Assembly: GCF_003149515.1 (NCBI RefSeq) | Contig: NZ_CP029145.1 | Span: 4,340,001-4,404,000 of the forward strand | Source of the DNA: Hymenobacter nivis | GTDB lineage: Bacteria > Bacteroidota > Bacteroidia > Cytophagales > Hymenobacteraceae | Direction: 5' to 3' | DNA: 64,000 bases | In this document: positions 6,528-15,046 of the stretch, one piece after another | Numbering within the stretch: the stretch's first letter is position 1 | Layout of the letters: every line of letters begins with the position of its first letter | The notes under the pieces: generated by a model | Told to the model about the DNA's origin: nothing | Database searches by the model: none | Seen by the model: only the letters and a program-made list of their open reading frames with translations | Translations under genes and position numbers: made by a program

Positions 6528-9503
6528 TCAGTAGCCGAACAGCTCCTTCAGCGTGAGCTGCTGCACGGTGCCGTATTTGGCTAGTTCCTTGAAGTTGAGC
6601 CGGTCTTTCGAGCCGATGACCAGCACCACTTGGTTCTGGCCCTTCACTTTGGCGGCCTGAAACTTCTTCAGGTCGTCGAAATTCATCTTGGCGGTCTGCT
6701 CGTATACGTCGCGGCGCACGTCGTAGTCGAGGCCCAGGCGGCGGGCCCGCTCGTAGCTCAGCAGAATGCCTTCGTGGGTGATGCGGTCGGTAGCAATGCT
6801 GTTGCGGATGGACTGCTTGGCAATCTGAAGGTTGGCTTCGGCCATGGGCATGTCGGTAAGCAGGCCTTGCATGCCGACCATGGCTTCGGGCAGCTTGTCG
6901 CTCTGGGTGCCGATATAGCTCACGATGTAGTTGGAGCGGCCCAGCTTGTCGGCGCTGGCGTAGCGCGAGCTGGCCGAGTAGGCTAGGGCCTTGCTCTCGC
7001 GCAGGTCCTGGAACACGATGCTGCCCATGCCGCCGCCGAAGTACTCGTTGTAGAGGCTTATTGTGGGCACCAGGCCCTTGTCGTAGAGGTCGCCCTTGGT
7101 CAGGAACAGGATTTCGGCCTGCACCATATTGTAATCGGCCCAGTACACCCTGCGGTCTTTCAGCGGCTGCTCCGCGAAATCCTTGGCCGGCGGGTCGGGC
7201 GTGAGCTTGGCGGGGGTGCGGTGCTCGGCCTTCAGCACGGCCACGGTGCCTTCTACCGGCCGGGGCCCGTAGTACAGCACGCGGTGCTGGTAAGTGGGCA
7301 ATTTTTTCAGGATGGCCGTCAACTGCTCCGGCTTCAGGGCCTTCAATTCCTTCTCGCTCACTACGTCGGTAAACGGGTTCCGGGGGCCGTATTTCACGTA
7401 GTTCAGCATGGCCTGGTTCAGAATCACTCCCTTGCTGAGCTTGGCGTCCTGGCGCTGTTTGAGGATGCCGGCCACCTGGTTTTTCAGGGCCCCCGCGTCG
7501 GGGCGCGGGTTATTCAGCAACTGCTCGAACAGCTTCAGCGCCGGCTCCAGGTTGCTGTCCAGTCCGCTCAGGCTAATGAACACCCGGTCTTGCCCGCTGC
7601 TGACGGCGAACGAGCAGCCCAGCTTGTAAAACTCCTGCTGTAACTGCGCCGCCGTGTACTGGCCGGTGCCGAGGTACTGCAAGTAATCGGTGGCTACATC
7701 GAGGCGCGGGTCGTTGTTGGTGCCCAGGTCAATGACGTAAAACAGGCTAAACAACCCATTTTCGGTATTTTTGGTGTAGTACAGCGGCAAGCCGGGCTTT
7801 ACCTCGGCTTGCTGAATGTCCTTCTTATAGTCCACAAACACTGGCTGCAACTCCGTGCTGGGCAGCTTCGACACCTCTGTGTAGTAGGCCGAGGCCGCGT
7901 CGCGGTTGGCCGGCACCGGCGTAATGGTAGGCTTCACCACCTTCACCGTGTTGGGGTCTTTGCCGGTGCGCTTGAAGACGGTGACGTAGTTAGCGCCGTA
8001 GTGGTCGTTGGCAAACTTCACGATTTCGGCCTTCGTGATGGTGCCGAAATCCTCCTGCTGCTTCACATAGTCGGCCCAGCTGATGCGCTCGATAAACGAC
8101 TCATAAAAGGCGCTGGCGCGGGCCAGGTTGCTCTCGTAGTCCTTAGTGCGTTGCAGCTTTTCGTTGTTAATGACGGCCGGAATCAGCCAGTCCGGGAACT
8201 GGCCATGCTTCACTTTTGCCACTTCGGCCAGCATCAGGGCCTGCACCGCCTCCAGCGACTGCCCCTGGCGGGGTGTGCCGAACAGAATATGCGTGGAATA
8301 ATCGTCGTTCAGTTCAGTGAAGGTGCTGGCTTGCAGCACCTTTTGCTGCTGGTTCAGGTCGAGGTCGAACAGGCCGGCCTGGCCGTTAGTCAGAATCTTG
8401 TCCAGCATCCGCAGCCTCAGGCCGTCGCGGGTAGCTTTGCCCGCAAAGCGGTAGCCCACCATCACGTTCTCGGCCTGGGGCCCCACCACTGCCTTGGTGA
8501 TGGGAGCCGCAATCGGTTGCTCGACGGGCGAGTTGAACGCCGGCACGGGTTTCTTCTGCCAGGCCCCAAAGTACTTGTCAATCAGCCGGATGGTTTGGTC
8601 GTAGTCCAGGTCGCCGCTCAGGCACAGCGCCACGTTGTTCGGCACGTAGTATTCGCCGAAGTACTTCTTAATCTCCGTAATCGACGGGTTTTGCAGGTGC
8701 TCAATCGTGCCAATAGTCGTCTGCGTGCCGTAGGGGTGCGTGGGGTAGAGCGCCGCGTTCAGCGTTTCAAACTCCTTGCTAAAGTCGCTGTCGAGCCCCC
8801 GGTTTTTCTCCTCGTATACTGCCTCCAGCTCGGTATGGAACAGGCGCGGTACCATTTCGGTGAATCGCTCGCTCTGCACGGCAGCCCACTTCTCCAACTG
8901 GTTGCTCGGGATATCTTCCTGGTACACCGTTTCCTCGTTTGAGGTGTGCGCATTCGAGTCCTTCGAGCCGAGGCTGCCCATCAGCTTGTCGTACTCGTTG
9001 GGTACGGCGTAGCGGGCCGCCACGCCTGAAATCGAGTCAATCTGGTGGTAGGTGCGCTTGCGGGCCGCGGGGTCGTTGCGCTGGCCGCGGTAGGTCTCGT
9101 ACAGGGCCTCAATCTTGTCCAACTCGGGCTTTTCCTTGCTCCAATCCTTGGTGCCGAGCCGCGACGTACCCTTAAACACCATGTGCTCAAGGTAGTGAGC
9201 TAGGCCGGTGGCGGCCGCCGGGTCATTTTTGGAGCCTGCCCGCACGGCCACGTAGGTTTGGATGCGCGGCGCGTTCTTGTAGTCCGACAGGTATACCGTC
9301 AGCCCATTATCCAGATGGTAGATGCGGGCGTTGAGCGGGTCGTTGGGGGCCGTTTCGTAGGAATAGGTTTTCTCCTTTGCGGCGGCCGGCGGGGCCGTGG
9401 CGGCCGGTACCGTGGCGGTAGCCGCTGGCTTACTGGTCTGGCATTCGGTTGCAAAGCTCAGGGCTGCCAGGGCCGGAAGTAACAGCAAAGAAGATTTTTT
9501 CAC
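6528..9503 (-). CDS. M16 family zinc metallopeptidase, secreted, two-repeat form
   Basis: A 991-residue protein with an N-terminal signal sequence and a Pro/Ala-rich linker to about residue 45. The inverted zinc motif HYLEH lies in GLAHYLEHMVFKGT, with the distal Glu in ELEAVYEEKN. A second, catalytically silent M16 half follows (LGTNNDPRLDV region and GGGMGSIVFQDLRE near the C-terminus), as in other long periplasmic M16 (pitrilysin-like) peptidases that degrade small peptides. It starts with GTG. Cys20 follows the signal segment but is preceded by Glu (ATEC), not a normal lipobox, so lipidation is doubtful. It is followed by icd after 146 bp on the same strand. Confidence 0.92.
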   Translation of the reverse strand: MKKSSLLLLPALAALSFATECQTSKPAATATVPAATAPPAAAKEKTYSYETAPNDPLNARIYHLDNGLTVYLSDYKNAPRIQTYVAVRAGSKNDPAAATGLAHYLEHMVFKGTSRLGTKDWSKEKPELDKIEALYETYRGQRNDPAARKRTYHQIDSISGVAARYAVPNEYDKLMGSLGSKDSNAHTSNEETVYQEDIPSNQLEKWAAVQSERFTEMVPRLFHTELEAVYEEKNRGLDSDFSKEFETLNAALYPTHPYGTQTTIGTIEHLQNPSITEIKKYFGEYYVPNNVALCLSGDLDYDQTIRLIDKYFGAWQKKPVPAFNSPVEQPIAAPITKAVVGPQAENVMVGYRFAGKATRDGLRLRMLDKILTNGQAGLFDLDLNQQQKVLQASTFTELNDDYSTHILFGTPRQGQSLEAVQALMLAEVAKVKHGQFPDWLIPAVINNEKLQRTKDYESNLARASAFYESFIERISWADYVKQQEDFGTITKAEIVKFANDHYGANYVTVFKRTGKDPNTVKVVKPTITPVPANRDAASAYYTEVSKLPSTELQPVFVDYKKDIQQAEVKPGLPLYYTKNTENGLFSLFYVIDLGTNNDPRLDVATDYLQYLGTGQYTAAQLQQEFYKLGCSFAVSSGQDRVFISLSGLDSNLEPALKLFEQLLNNPRPDAGALKNQVAGILKQRQDAKLSKGVILNQAMLNYVKYGPRNPFTDVVSEKELKALKPEQLTAILKKLPTYQHRVLYYGPRPVEGTVAVLKAEHRTPAKLTPDPPAKDFAEQPLKDRRVYWADYNMVQAEILFLTKGDLYDKGLVPTISLYNEYFGGGMGSIVFQDLRESKALAYSASSRYASADKLGRSNYIVSYIGTQSDKLPEAMVGMQGLLTDMPMAEANLQIAKQSIRNSIATDRITHEGILLSYERARRLGLDYDVRRDVYEQTAKMNFDDLKKFQAAKVKGQNQVVLVIGSKDRLNFKELAKYGTVQQLTLKELFGY

Positions 9504-9687
9504 GAAATCGGGCGTGCGGGAAGTTAATAGCTAGACGAAAAAACAAAGGTAGTTGGCTGATAGGGGAATAAAAAACGGTTTTTATAGGAGAAACCGAGGA
9601 CTTTGCCCGCTGTCTGGGGCCCCAAGCTGCGCGCTAAGCGCCAATCACGTTATTCCGCAAACCCAACTTTTCTGCCAATCCCACTCA

Positions 9688-11667
9688 CTAAAAGTCAGCC
9701 TCCAGTCCCAGCCGCTGCTTGGCCTCGCGCAAAGCGGGAAACCGCTCGGCTAAGTATTCAAATTTATCGGTGGCCGTGTACAATTTCCGGGCAGTGGGGG
9801 CCGCCTGCGCTACCACCGGCACTACGTTGAGGCGGGGGTGGCCGGTGCGGCGGCGCAACTCCACCAAAAACTCGGTGCGCATCTCGTTAAACTGGTCTTC
9901 CTGTACCGGGTTGTCCACGGTCAACTCGATGCGGTGGTCGGGCCCGGCGGCCACGGCGCGGTTGAGCAACGTGTACTCGCTCATGCGCTCCTGGGCGCGG
10001 CGTTCCTCGGCCATCCCGCGCCACACGCGTTGCAGTAGCGCGTCATCGACGGGCGCTACGGGCCCCGAGCTGGGCATTGGGTCCGCCAGCGCCGGGCCCG
10101 CTTTGGCCGCCGCAGGCCGAGCACTAAAATCCTTAAGGCTGGGTAGTTTGCTGCCCGTGCTGGCCCCTAAGATGAGGAGCGACGGCGGGGCCGGGCGCGG
10201 CTCCGGCTCCAGGCCTTCCATGCTCGGCACGCCTGTTTCCACATGCGGGAACGTGTCGCGCATCTGGTGGCGCTCGGTAACGGCCGCATCCGGCTCGGCC
10301 TCGATGCTGGGCGTGTCGTGTAGCTCGTCCACGCCGTTTTCCACGGGCAGCGGCTCGGGGCCGTCAGCCGGCGCGGGGGCCGCTACCACGGGGGCGGGTA
10401 CTGGTGCAATGCGTGGCGCGGCCGCGGCCGGTGGGGCCCCCGGCAGCGGCGTTGGGGCGGCTTGGACGGGCGCCGGGGCCCCGGTAGCGGCCAGCCCGGG
10501 GCCTTCGGTCACGCTACTGGTTTTTTTTTTAGCGGCTTCGGGGCCGCTTATGTCGCGCACAAATTGCACGGCCCCGTTGAGGTAGGCCAGCTTCATGAGC
10601 GTGAGTTCGACGTGCAGGCGCTGGTTTTTGGCTTGCTTGAATTCACGGTCGCACTGGCTCACCAGGTTCAGGGCCGAGAGTACGAAGGCCAGGGGCGCGG
10701 CCTGTGCCTGCGCCACGTACTGCTTCTTGATGCCGTCCGACACCTCCAGCAGTTGCACCGTCACGGCGTCTTTGCAGACCAGCAGGCCGCGCAGGTGCTC
10801 GGCGGTGCCCACCACAAAGTTGTGCAAGTCAAACCCTTGCTGCATCACTTCATCCAGCAAAAGCAGCGCAGCCGAGAGGTTCTCTTGCAGCAGCGCCTCC
10901 ACCAGCCGGAAGTAATAGTCGTAGTCCAGCACGTGCAGGTTCTGTACTACGTCTTTGTAAGTCAGGTTATTGCCCGCAAAAGTCACCATCTGGTCGAACA
11001 TCGACAGCGCGTCGCGCAGGCCCCCATCAGCCTTCTGGGCCAGCAGGTGTAGGGCGTCGTCCTCAGCCGCCACGCCTTCCTGGGTGGCCACGTAGCGCAG
11101 GTGCTGGCGCATGTCGTCGACGCGGATGCGGCTGAAGTCGAAGATCTGGCAGCGCGACAAAATCGTGGGGATGATTTTGTGGCGCTCGGTAGTGGCCAGG
11201 ATGAAAATGGCGTAGGACGGCGGTTCTTCCAGCGTCTTCAAAAAGGCATTAAAGGCCTGATTGGACAGCATGTGCACCTCGTCGATGATGTAGACTTTGT
11301 ACTTGCTGCCGGCCTGCGGGGGGTAGCGCACCTGCTCCACCAGCGAGCGAATATCCTCCACCGAGTTGTTGGAGGCGGCGTCCAGCTCGTGCACGTTAAA
11401 CGAGGCGTTTTCTTGGAACGCTACGCAGGAGGCGCATACACCACAGGCCTCTATTTCGGGCGTGAGGTTGGTGCAGTTGATGGTTTTGGCCAGGATGCGG
11501 GCGCAGGTGGTTTTGCCCACGCCGCGGGGCCCGCAAAACAGGAACGCCTGGGCCAGGTGCTGGCTCTGAATGGCGTTTTGCAGCGTGGTGGTGACGTGCT
11601 GCTGCCCCACCACGCTGCGGAAGGTGGCGGGACGGTACTTCCGGGCCGAAACGACAAAATTCTCCAT
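9688..11667 (-). CDS. dnaX: DNA polymerase III subunit gamma/tau
   Basis: A 659-residue clamp-loader ATPase. The Walker A is GPRGVGKTTC near residue 45, followed by a Cys4 zinc module (CTNLTPEIEACGVCASC), Walker B YIIDEVHM, and the SRC motif in ILSRCQIF. Residues up to about 375 form domains I-III; then comes a Pro/Ala-rich linker and a C-terminal tau tail. ATG at 11667 is chosen since the open frame upstream overlaps the ssrA gene. An A10 run (10530 to 10521 on the minus strand, codons 380-383) sits exactly at the end of domain III; both alternative frames stop within six codons, so slippage would yield a gamma form of about 384 residues. Confidence 0.95.
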   Translation of the reverse strand: MENFVVSARKYRPATFRSVVGQQHVTTTLQNAIQSQHLAQAFLFCGPRGVGKTTCARILAKTINCTNLTPEIEACGVCASCVAFQENASFNVHELDAASNNSVEDIRSLVEQVRYPPQAGSKYKVYIIDEVHMLSNQAFNAFLKTLEEPPSYAIFILATTERHKIIPTILSRCQIFDFSRIRVDDMRQHLRYVATQEGVAAEDDALHLLAQKADGGLRDALSMFDQMVTFAGNNLTYKDVVQNLHVLDYDYYFRLVEALLQENLSAALLLLDEVMQQGFDLHNFVVGTAEHLRGLLVCKDAVTVQLLEVSDGIKKQYVAQAQAAPLAFVLSALNLVSQCDREFKQAKNQRLHVELTLMKLAYLNGAVQFVRDISGPEAAKKKTSSVTEGPGLAATGAPAPVQAAPTPLPGAPPAAAAPRIAPVPAPVVAAPAPADGPEPLPVENGVDELHDTPSIEAEPDAAVTERHQMRDTFPHVETGVPSMEGLEPEPRPAPPSLLILGASTGSKLPSLKDFSARPAAAKAGPALADPMPSSGPVAPVDDALLQRVWRGMAEERRAQERMSEYTLLNRAVAAGPDHRIELTVDNPVQEDQFNEMRTEFLVELRRRTGHPRLNVVPVVAQAAPTARKLYTATDKFEYLAERFPALREAKQRLGLEADF

Positions 11668-11786
11668 AAGACTTCCTACAAAGTTACCCCGAAAACAGGG
11701 CGTTTGAAAGCCCGCTTTGGGGCCCCCAACCGGCCCGGGGCCCCGCGAAACCTTTCCGCCACCGCTGGCGTTTAGCCAGTCCCGCG

Positions 11787-11794
11787 TACATTTG
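11787..11794 (+). promoter_or_regulatory. probable minus-7 box for ssrA
   Basis: TACATTTG matches the Bacteroidota minus-7 consensus TAnnTTTG. It lies 58 bp before the mature tmRNA 5' end, leaving a leader with a small CAACTC/GAGTTG hairpin that would be removed by RNase P. No convincing minus-33 TTG was seen. Confidence 0.5.
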
Positions 11795-11851
11795 CGGTCC
11801 GCCAGGCAACTCCTCCGAGTTGTGCAACGGAAACTCGTTCTTCTAACATTT

Positions 11852-12221
11852 GGGGCTGACCGGAATTGACAGCTTGCGCATATCGCGGGTAAGCGTGCCG
11901 GGAGTTGAACGAAGCTCTCCCGTAAAAAAAATCGCTCAAACAACAACTGGCGACTATTCGTACGCCATGGCTGCCTAGTTCAGAATTAGGTAATGCCATC
12001 GTGCCGCTTGGGTAAGTTTTTACACCTGGGAGTTCGGCGCGTCGTAAGTAGAAACTAGCCTCCGAAGAGCTGTGATTCGGTAGCGAAACCCAACTGCAGC
12101 TAAGGGGATTTCAAGGGCCTGATGTGCGCCTGAAATTCTTCGAAAATTCAAGCATAGATACGCACGTAGAAAGCACGTTGGTCTCCTTGTCTGGACCAGG
12201 GTTCGAATCCCTGCAGCTCCA
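11852..12221 (+). ncRNA. ssrA: transfer-messenger RNA (tmRNA)
   Basis: The 5' end GGGGCTGACCGG pairs with CAGCTCC at 12214-12220 to form the tRNA-like acceptor stem, and GGTTCGAATCC (12200-12210) is the T-loop. The reading frame ending at the TAG at 11976-11978 gives a tag tail GDYSYAMAA, consistent with the hydrophobic AA ending recognised by ClpXP-type proteases. In frame upstream it continues as AQTTT from GCT at 11934; which codon is the resume codon is uncertain. tmRNA rescues stalled ribosomes and tags incomplete proteins. The CCA end is not encoded after A12221. The length of about 370 nt is normal. Confidence 0.93.
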
Positions 12222-12224
12222 CAA

Positions 12225-12257
12225 AAAAACCTCATCCCTGCCTGGGGGTGAGGTTTT
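12225..12257 (+). terminator. terminator behind ssrA
   Basis: The stem AAAAACCTCATCCC / GGGGTGAGGTTTTT is followed by a T-rich tract immediately after the tmRNA 3' end. Confidence 0.85.
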
Positions 12258-12329
12258 TGTTTTTTGGGGAAACGCCAACCCCGGGCGGGCAGGTGCGTTT
12301 GAGAGGCAAACAATCCTGGGCCCTCAGTT

Positions 12330-12650
12330 ATGAAAACTTTGCATGTACACGTAATTGGGTTCGTGGTGCTAGCCACTACTTTGCTAGCGGCCTGCAACGA
12401 CCCGGCCCGCCAGCCCGCCGCTACGGTTCCGGCCGCCTCGCCCAACGGGGTGCCCGGGACGGCTTCGGGGCCCCGGCCCAGCGATTCGGCCCTGAATGCG
12501 CCGGCCCAAACCCAGCCGGTACCGCTCAACCCTGTTGCCGAAGCTGCGGCGGACTCGGTCGCTAACCCGGCTGTGAAAAGTGTGCCGTTTGTGGCCCCTC
12601 CGACTGTAAAACGCGTTCTGAGTAACCGCTTAACTAAGGGCAACAACTAA
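12330..12650 (+). CDS. small Pro/Ala-rich lipoprotein of unknown function
   Basis: A 106-residue protein with a clear lipoprotein signal: a short basic start, a hydrophobic core and the lipobox LLAAC (Cys22). The mature part is low in complexity (Pro, Ala, Ser, Val) with no recognisable domain, so it is probably an envelope-anchored disordered protein. It follows the ssrA terminator by about 70 bp and has no same-strand neighbour. Codon use matches the genome, which supports it being expressed. Confidence 0.65.
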   Translation: MKTLHVHVIGFVVLATTLLAACNDPARQPAATVPAASPNGVPGTASGPRPSDSALNAPAQTQPVPLNPVAEAAADSVANPAVKSVPFVAPPTVKRVLSNRLTKGNN

Positions 12651-12788
12651 ATGCACGGGCAATAACTTGGCTACACAACCTCACAAGCGGTTTTCAAGCT
12701 ATTGGCACGTGGCGCTAAAAGATGGTTGGGGCTGTGAACTAAGCTTATAAGTAATCTTCGGAGCCCTTCCGACCAGAAAGGTGCCGGG

Positions 12789-13121
12789 CTATTGCGTGTG
12801 GGCAGTGGTAAAGGAGGTCAGTTCCCGGCTGGGTTCCAAGCCTGCAACGCAGCCTTCAAAATAGCGGGCCGTCGAGGGGTTGGCTGTAGCAGCGCTTTGG
12901 GCGGTTTGCACTTGCTGGGCAATCAATTCGGTGCCGTTGGTTTTGCGCAACACCGAAACCCGGTACGCTTTGCCTTCTGCTTTGCCTTCGTCAAATGCGG
13001 TGAGCATATGAGCTACGCGCGCCGTGGCCGGGAACGTAGCAGCAGCAGAAACCTGGTTGCTAAGTAGGGCCCCCAATACTAACAAGAAAGTGGTGATTTA
13101 CGGACGTAAAGCAGATTTCAT
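12789..13121 (-). pseudogene. small secreted protein gene with in-frame nonsense codon
   Basis: Reading from ATG at 13121 gives MKSALRP, then TAA (13100-13098), then ITTFLLVLGALLSNQVSAAA in the same frame, continuing for about 100 codons to the stop at 12789. Across the stop this is a textbook signal peptide with an A-A cleavage zone, so the TAA looks like a recent nonsense mutation. The only start after the TAA is a TTG at 13085, which would give a shortened signal of doubtful strength. The mature part has no recognised domain. A sequencing error is the main alternative explanation. Confidence 0.55.
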
Positions 13122-13705
13122 GGGGCTTGCTGTTAGTAGTGTGAGAAGCGAATCAGAAACCAAAAAAATCTCTTTTATCTGATTATCAAAAGACAATTTA
13201 TGGTGAAATAGGACTAAGCCTAATCGTGTTTTTTTATTACATTTAATTAGCTAAAACCACTCCTGCACAGTGAATAGACAATCTTTTTTTGAGGAAAATT
13301 GCCAAAAAATATGCAGTTTATGACATGAATAGTTGCGGACAAGGACTAGAATAGTTAAAAATAATAGTCTCATAATTAGTTTAAAATAGATAATATATTT
13401 GGGTAGTACAATTGTGTTTTTGACGGCAATTTGCTCTTAGGTCTTAGTTGAAGCACATGTACTAATAATATTCAGGGTATTCAAATAATAAATTGCAAGA
13501 TAAATTTGTTACTGATGAGTTTATGGATAGTCGGGGCCTATTGTGTGTGATTAACTGTTGAGTATTTTATCGTGATGCCATAATATTATAATTAGAAAAA
13601 CTATAACCCCACAGAAATCTATCCCGTATACAGCCCACCTCAGCAAAATCGCTCTGGTTACCGAATACTGTTTTTCCTGCCTTTCCACCCTAAAATTAAA
13701 TTACC
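13122..13705. other. AT-rich intergenic stretch, no gene seen
   Basis: About 580 bp that are markedly AT-rich compared with both sides (runs of A and T, many TAATA-like steps). No open frame of useful length, tRNA-like fold or strong terminator was seen. It lies upstream of a secreted low-complexity protein and could hold its promoter; a TATATTTG-like box occurs within it near 13391. Otherwise I see nothing assignable. Confidence 0.5.
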
Positions 13706-14050
13706 ATGAAAGCTTCCAAAATCTTCCTCGCCGCTTTGTTTACTGTTGGTGTAACGAGCGTATCGATGGCTCAGACGACGCCGACCACTACCATGCCGGG
13801 CACGATGAGCACCACGCCGGGCTCGAACACGACCACTCCCATGCAAACGCCTGCTACGGGCACCATGGGAACCGGTACGACCACCGGCACGATGGGTAAT
13901 GGCACGACCACCGGCACCATGGGCAACGGTACGATGAGCACCGGCACCATGAACGATGGTACGATGAACAACGGTACGATGTCGAATCGGAAAACCAAGC
14001 GTTCGATGCGCGAAGGCAAAGGTAAAATGAAGACCAAGCCGATGAACTAA
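13706..14050 (+). CDS. secreted low-complexity protein with GTM repeats
   Basis: A 114-residue protein. Residues 1-22 are a signal peptide ending in SMAQ. The mature part is almost entirely Thr, Met, Gly and Asn in repeats such as GTMGNGT and GTMNNGT, encoded by a 15-bp-type tandem minisatellite from about 13850 to 13985, and ends in a short basic tail (KTKRSMREGKGKMK). No enzyme domain is present. The repeat number is likely to vary between strains. Its long AT-rich upstream region and the strong terminator behind it suggest an independently regulated gene. Confidence 0.65.
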   Translation: MKASKIFLAALFTVGVTSVSMAQTTPTTTMPGTMSTTPGSNTTTPMQTPATGTMGTGTTTGTMGNGTTTGTMGNGTMSTGTMNDGTMNNGTMSNRKTKRSMREGKGKMKTKPMN

Positions 14051-14084
14051 GCACAGCTGCGGCTGTGGGTCACACTGCGTAATT

Positions 14085-14123
14085 AAAACGACGGCTGTTT
14101 CGCTTAGAAGCAGCCGTCGTTTT
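14085..14123. terminator. bidirectional intrinsic terminator
   Basis: A perfect 13-bp stem AAAACGACGGCTG / CAGCCGTCGTTTT with a 13-nt loop, ending in T-rich sequence, lies 35 bp after the GTM-repeat gene. Confidence 0.9.
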
Positions 14124-14154
14124 GCTTTGGTTGTACTCGGTTATCCTTTTTGAT

Positions 14155-14535
14155 ATGAAAAACTTTTTCTTTCTAATGGGGCTGCTGTTGCTGGGAGCAA
14201 CGGCTAGAGCCCAAACTGTGCCGTTTGACCCCACGGCGCCGGTGCGGGGCGGGGCCCAGGGCCAAACCGTGGTGCCGCCCTTCAACCCAGGGCTCAACCA
14301 GAGCACCATTCAGGGCCCCGCGGAAGTGCAGCGTACGGCCACGAGCCGCGACGCCCAGCCTTCGCGCCTCGATCCAGAGTCGGGCTTTGCGCCGGCCATT
14401 ACGCCCGAGGGCTCGCCCACGGCGGTACCTGATGTGCGCGAACGGCCCATTATCCGGCAGCGGCCGCGGCGAGAATCGACCGATATAGTGCCGAGCCGTG
14501 ATAACCGCAGCCGCAGCAGCACAACGCCTTATTAG
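14155..14535 (+). CDS. secreted protein of unknown function
   Basis: A 126-residue protein with a signal peptide (MKNFFFLMGLLLLGATARAQ, cleavage after ARA) and a Pro/Arg/Ser-rich mature part with no known domain. ATG at 14155 is preferred over an upstream in-frame start because it begins directly with the signal peptide and leaves room after the preceding terminator. It is followed by a strong bidirectional terminator, so it is probably monocistronic. Function unknown. Confidence 0.6.
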   Translation: MKNFFFLMGLLLLGATARAQTVPFDPTAPVRGGAQGQTVVPPFNPGLNQSTIQGPAEVQRTATSRDAQPSRLDPESGFAPAITPEGSPTAVPDVRERPIIRQRPRRESTDIVPSRDNRSRSSTTPY

Positions 14536-14551
14536 GGTTTTGACAATGCAC

Positions 14552-14586
14552 AAAAAGCCCCGCTGAATTTGTCAGCGGGGCTTTTT
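14552..14586. terminator. bidirectional intrinsic terminator
   Basis: A perfect 15-bp stem AAAAAGCCCCGCTGA / TCAGCGGGGCTTTTT with a short loop lies between two convergent genes. Confidence 0.93.
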
Positions 14587-14608
14587 GCGGTTTGGGGCTA
14601 ACGACTGT

Positions 14609-14962
14609 TTATTCGGCAGTGCGCTCGTTGTGGGCGGCCAGGTCGCCACCGTGGCGGCGCAGCAGGTCGGCGAGCTCGGTGAGGGGTTTCCTGAGCTCGT
14701 CGGGGGCCTGGGCGGCTGCTTCGCCGGTTTGGTCGCCGAGCATGCTCAGCGAGTTGGCGATGGCTGCACCGTCGAGGGCCCCGCTGGTGAGCAGCGATTG
14801 GAGGTTGCCGATTTCGCGGGCAATGTCTTGCAGGCCGGGCTGGCCGCTTTGCAGAAACTGCTGCTGCCAGGTTTCGGTGTTATCCATGGCCGAGCCTAGG
14901 GGGAGGCTGGTGAGGCCGTTTTTGAGGGCGCTGACGGTGGCGTGCAGGTGGTCGAAAGGCAT
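14609..14962 (-). CDS. helical protein of unknown function
   Basis: A 117-residue protein predicted to be mostly amphipathic helix, rich in Leu, Ala, Glu and Gln, without signal peptide or membrane segment. ATG at 14962 (MPFDHLH) is chosen; the longer frame begins in Pro/Ser-rich sequence of non-coding appearance. It shares the strand with the UV endonuclease gene, whose stop lies 84 bp upstream, so the two may be co-transcribed. No domain recognised. Confidence 0.6.
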   Translation of the reverse strand: MPFDHLHATVSALKNGLTSLPLGSAMDNTETWQQQFLQSGQPGLQDIAREIGNLQSLLTSGALDGAAIANSLSMLGDQTGEAAAQAPDELRKPLTELADLLRRHGGDLAAHNERTAE

Positions 14963-15046
14963 GGTGTTGATTGAAAAAGAGGGTGGAGATTCAGTAGGAG
15001 AAACAAATAAAAAATGTTGGGGCCCCGGGCCCACAGGCGGCGGCAG

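Noticed and set aside
11668..11946. N-terminal extension of dnaX
   Set aside because: The in-frame extension overlaps the promoter and 5' end of ssrA and has no homology-like features; MENFVVSARKYRP is the normal start.
12190..12221. A tRNA gene suggested by GGTTCGAATCC
   Set aside because: This is the T-arm and acceptor of the tmRNA; the rest of a tRNA cloverleaf is missing locally and the 5' partner is at 11852.
13771..14037. Minus-strand frame rich in Val/Pro/Ile opposite the GTM-repeat gene
   Set aside because: A direct reflection of the tandem repeat on the other strand; the plus-strand frame has the signal peptide.
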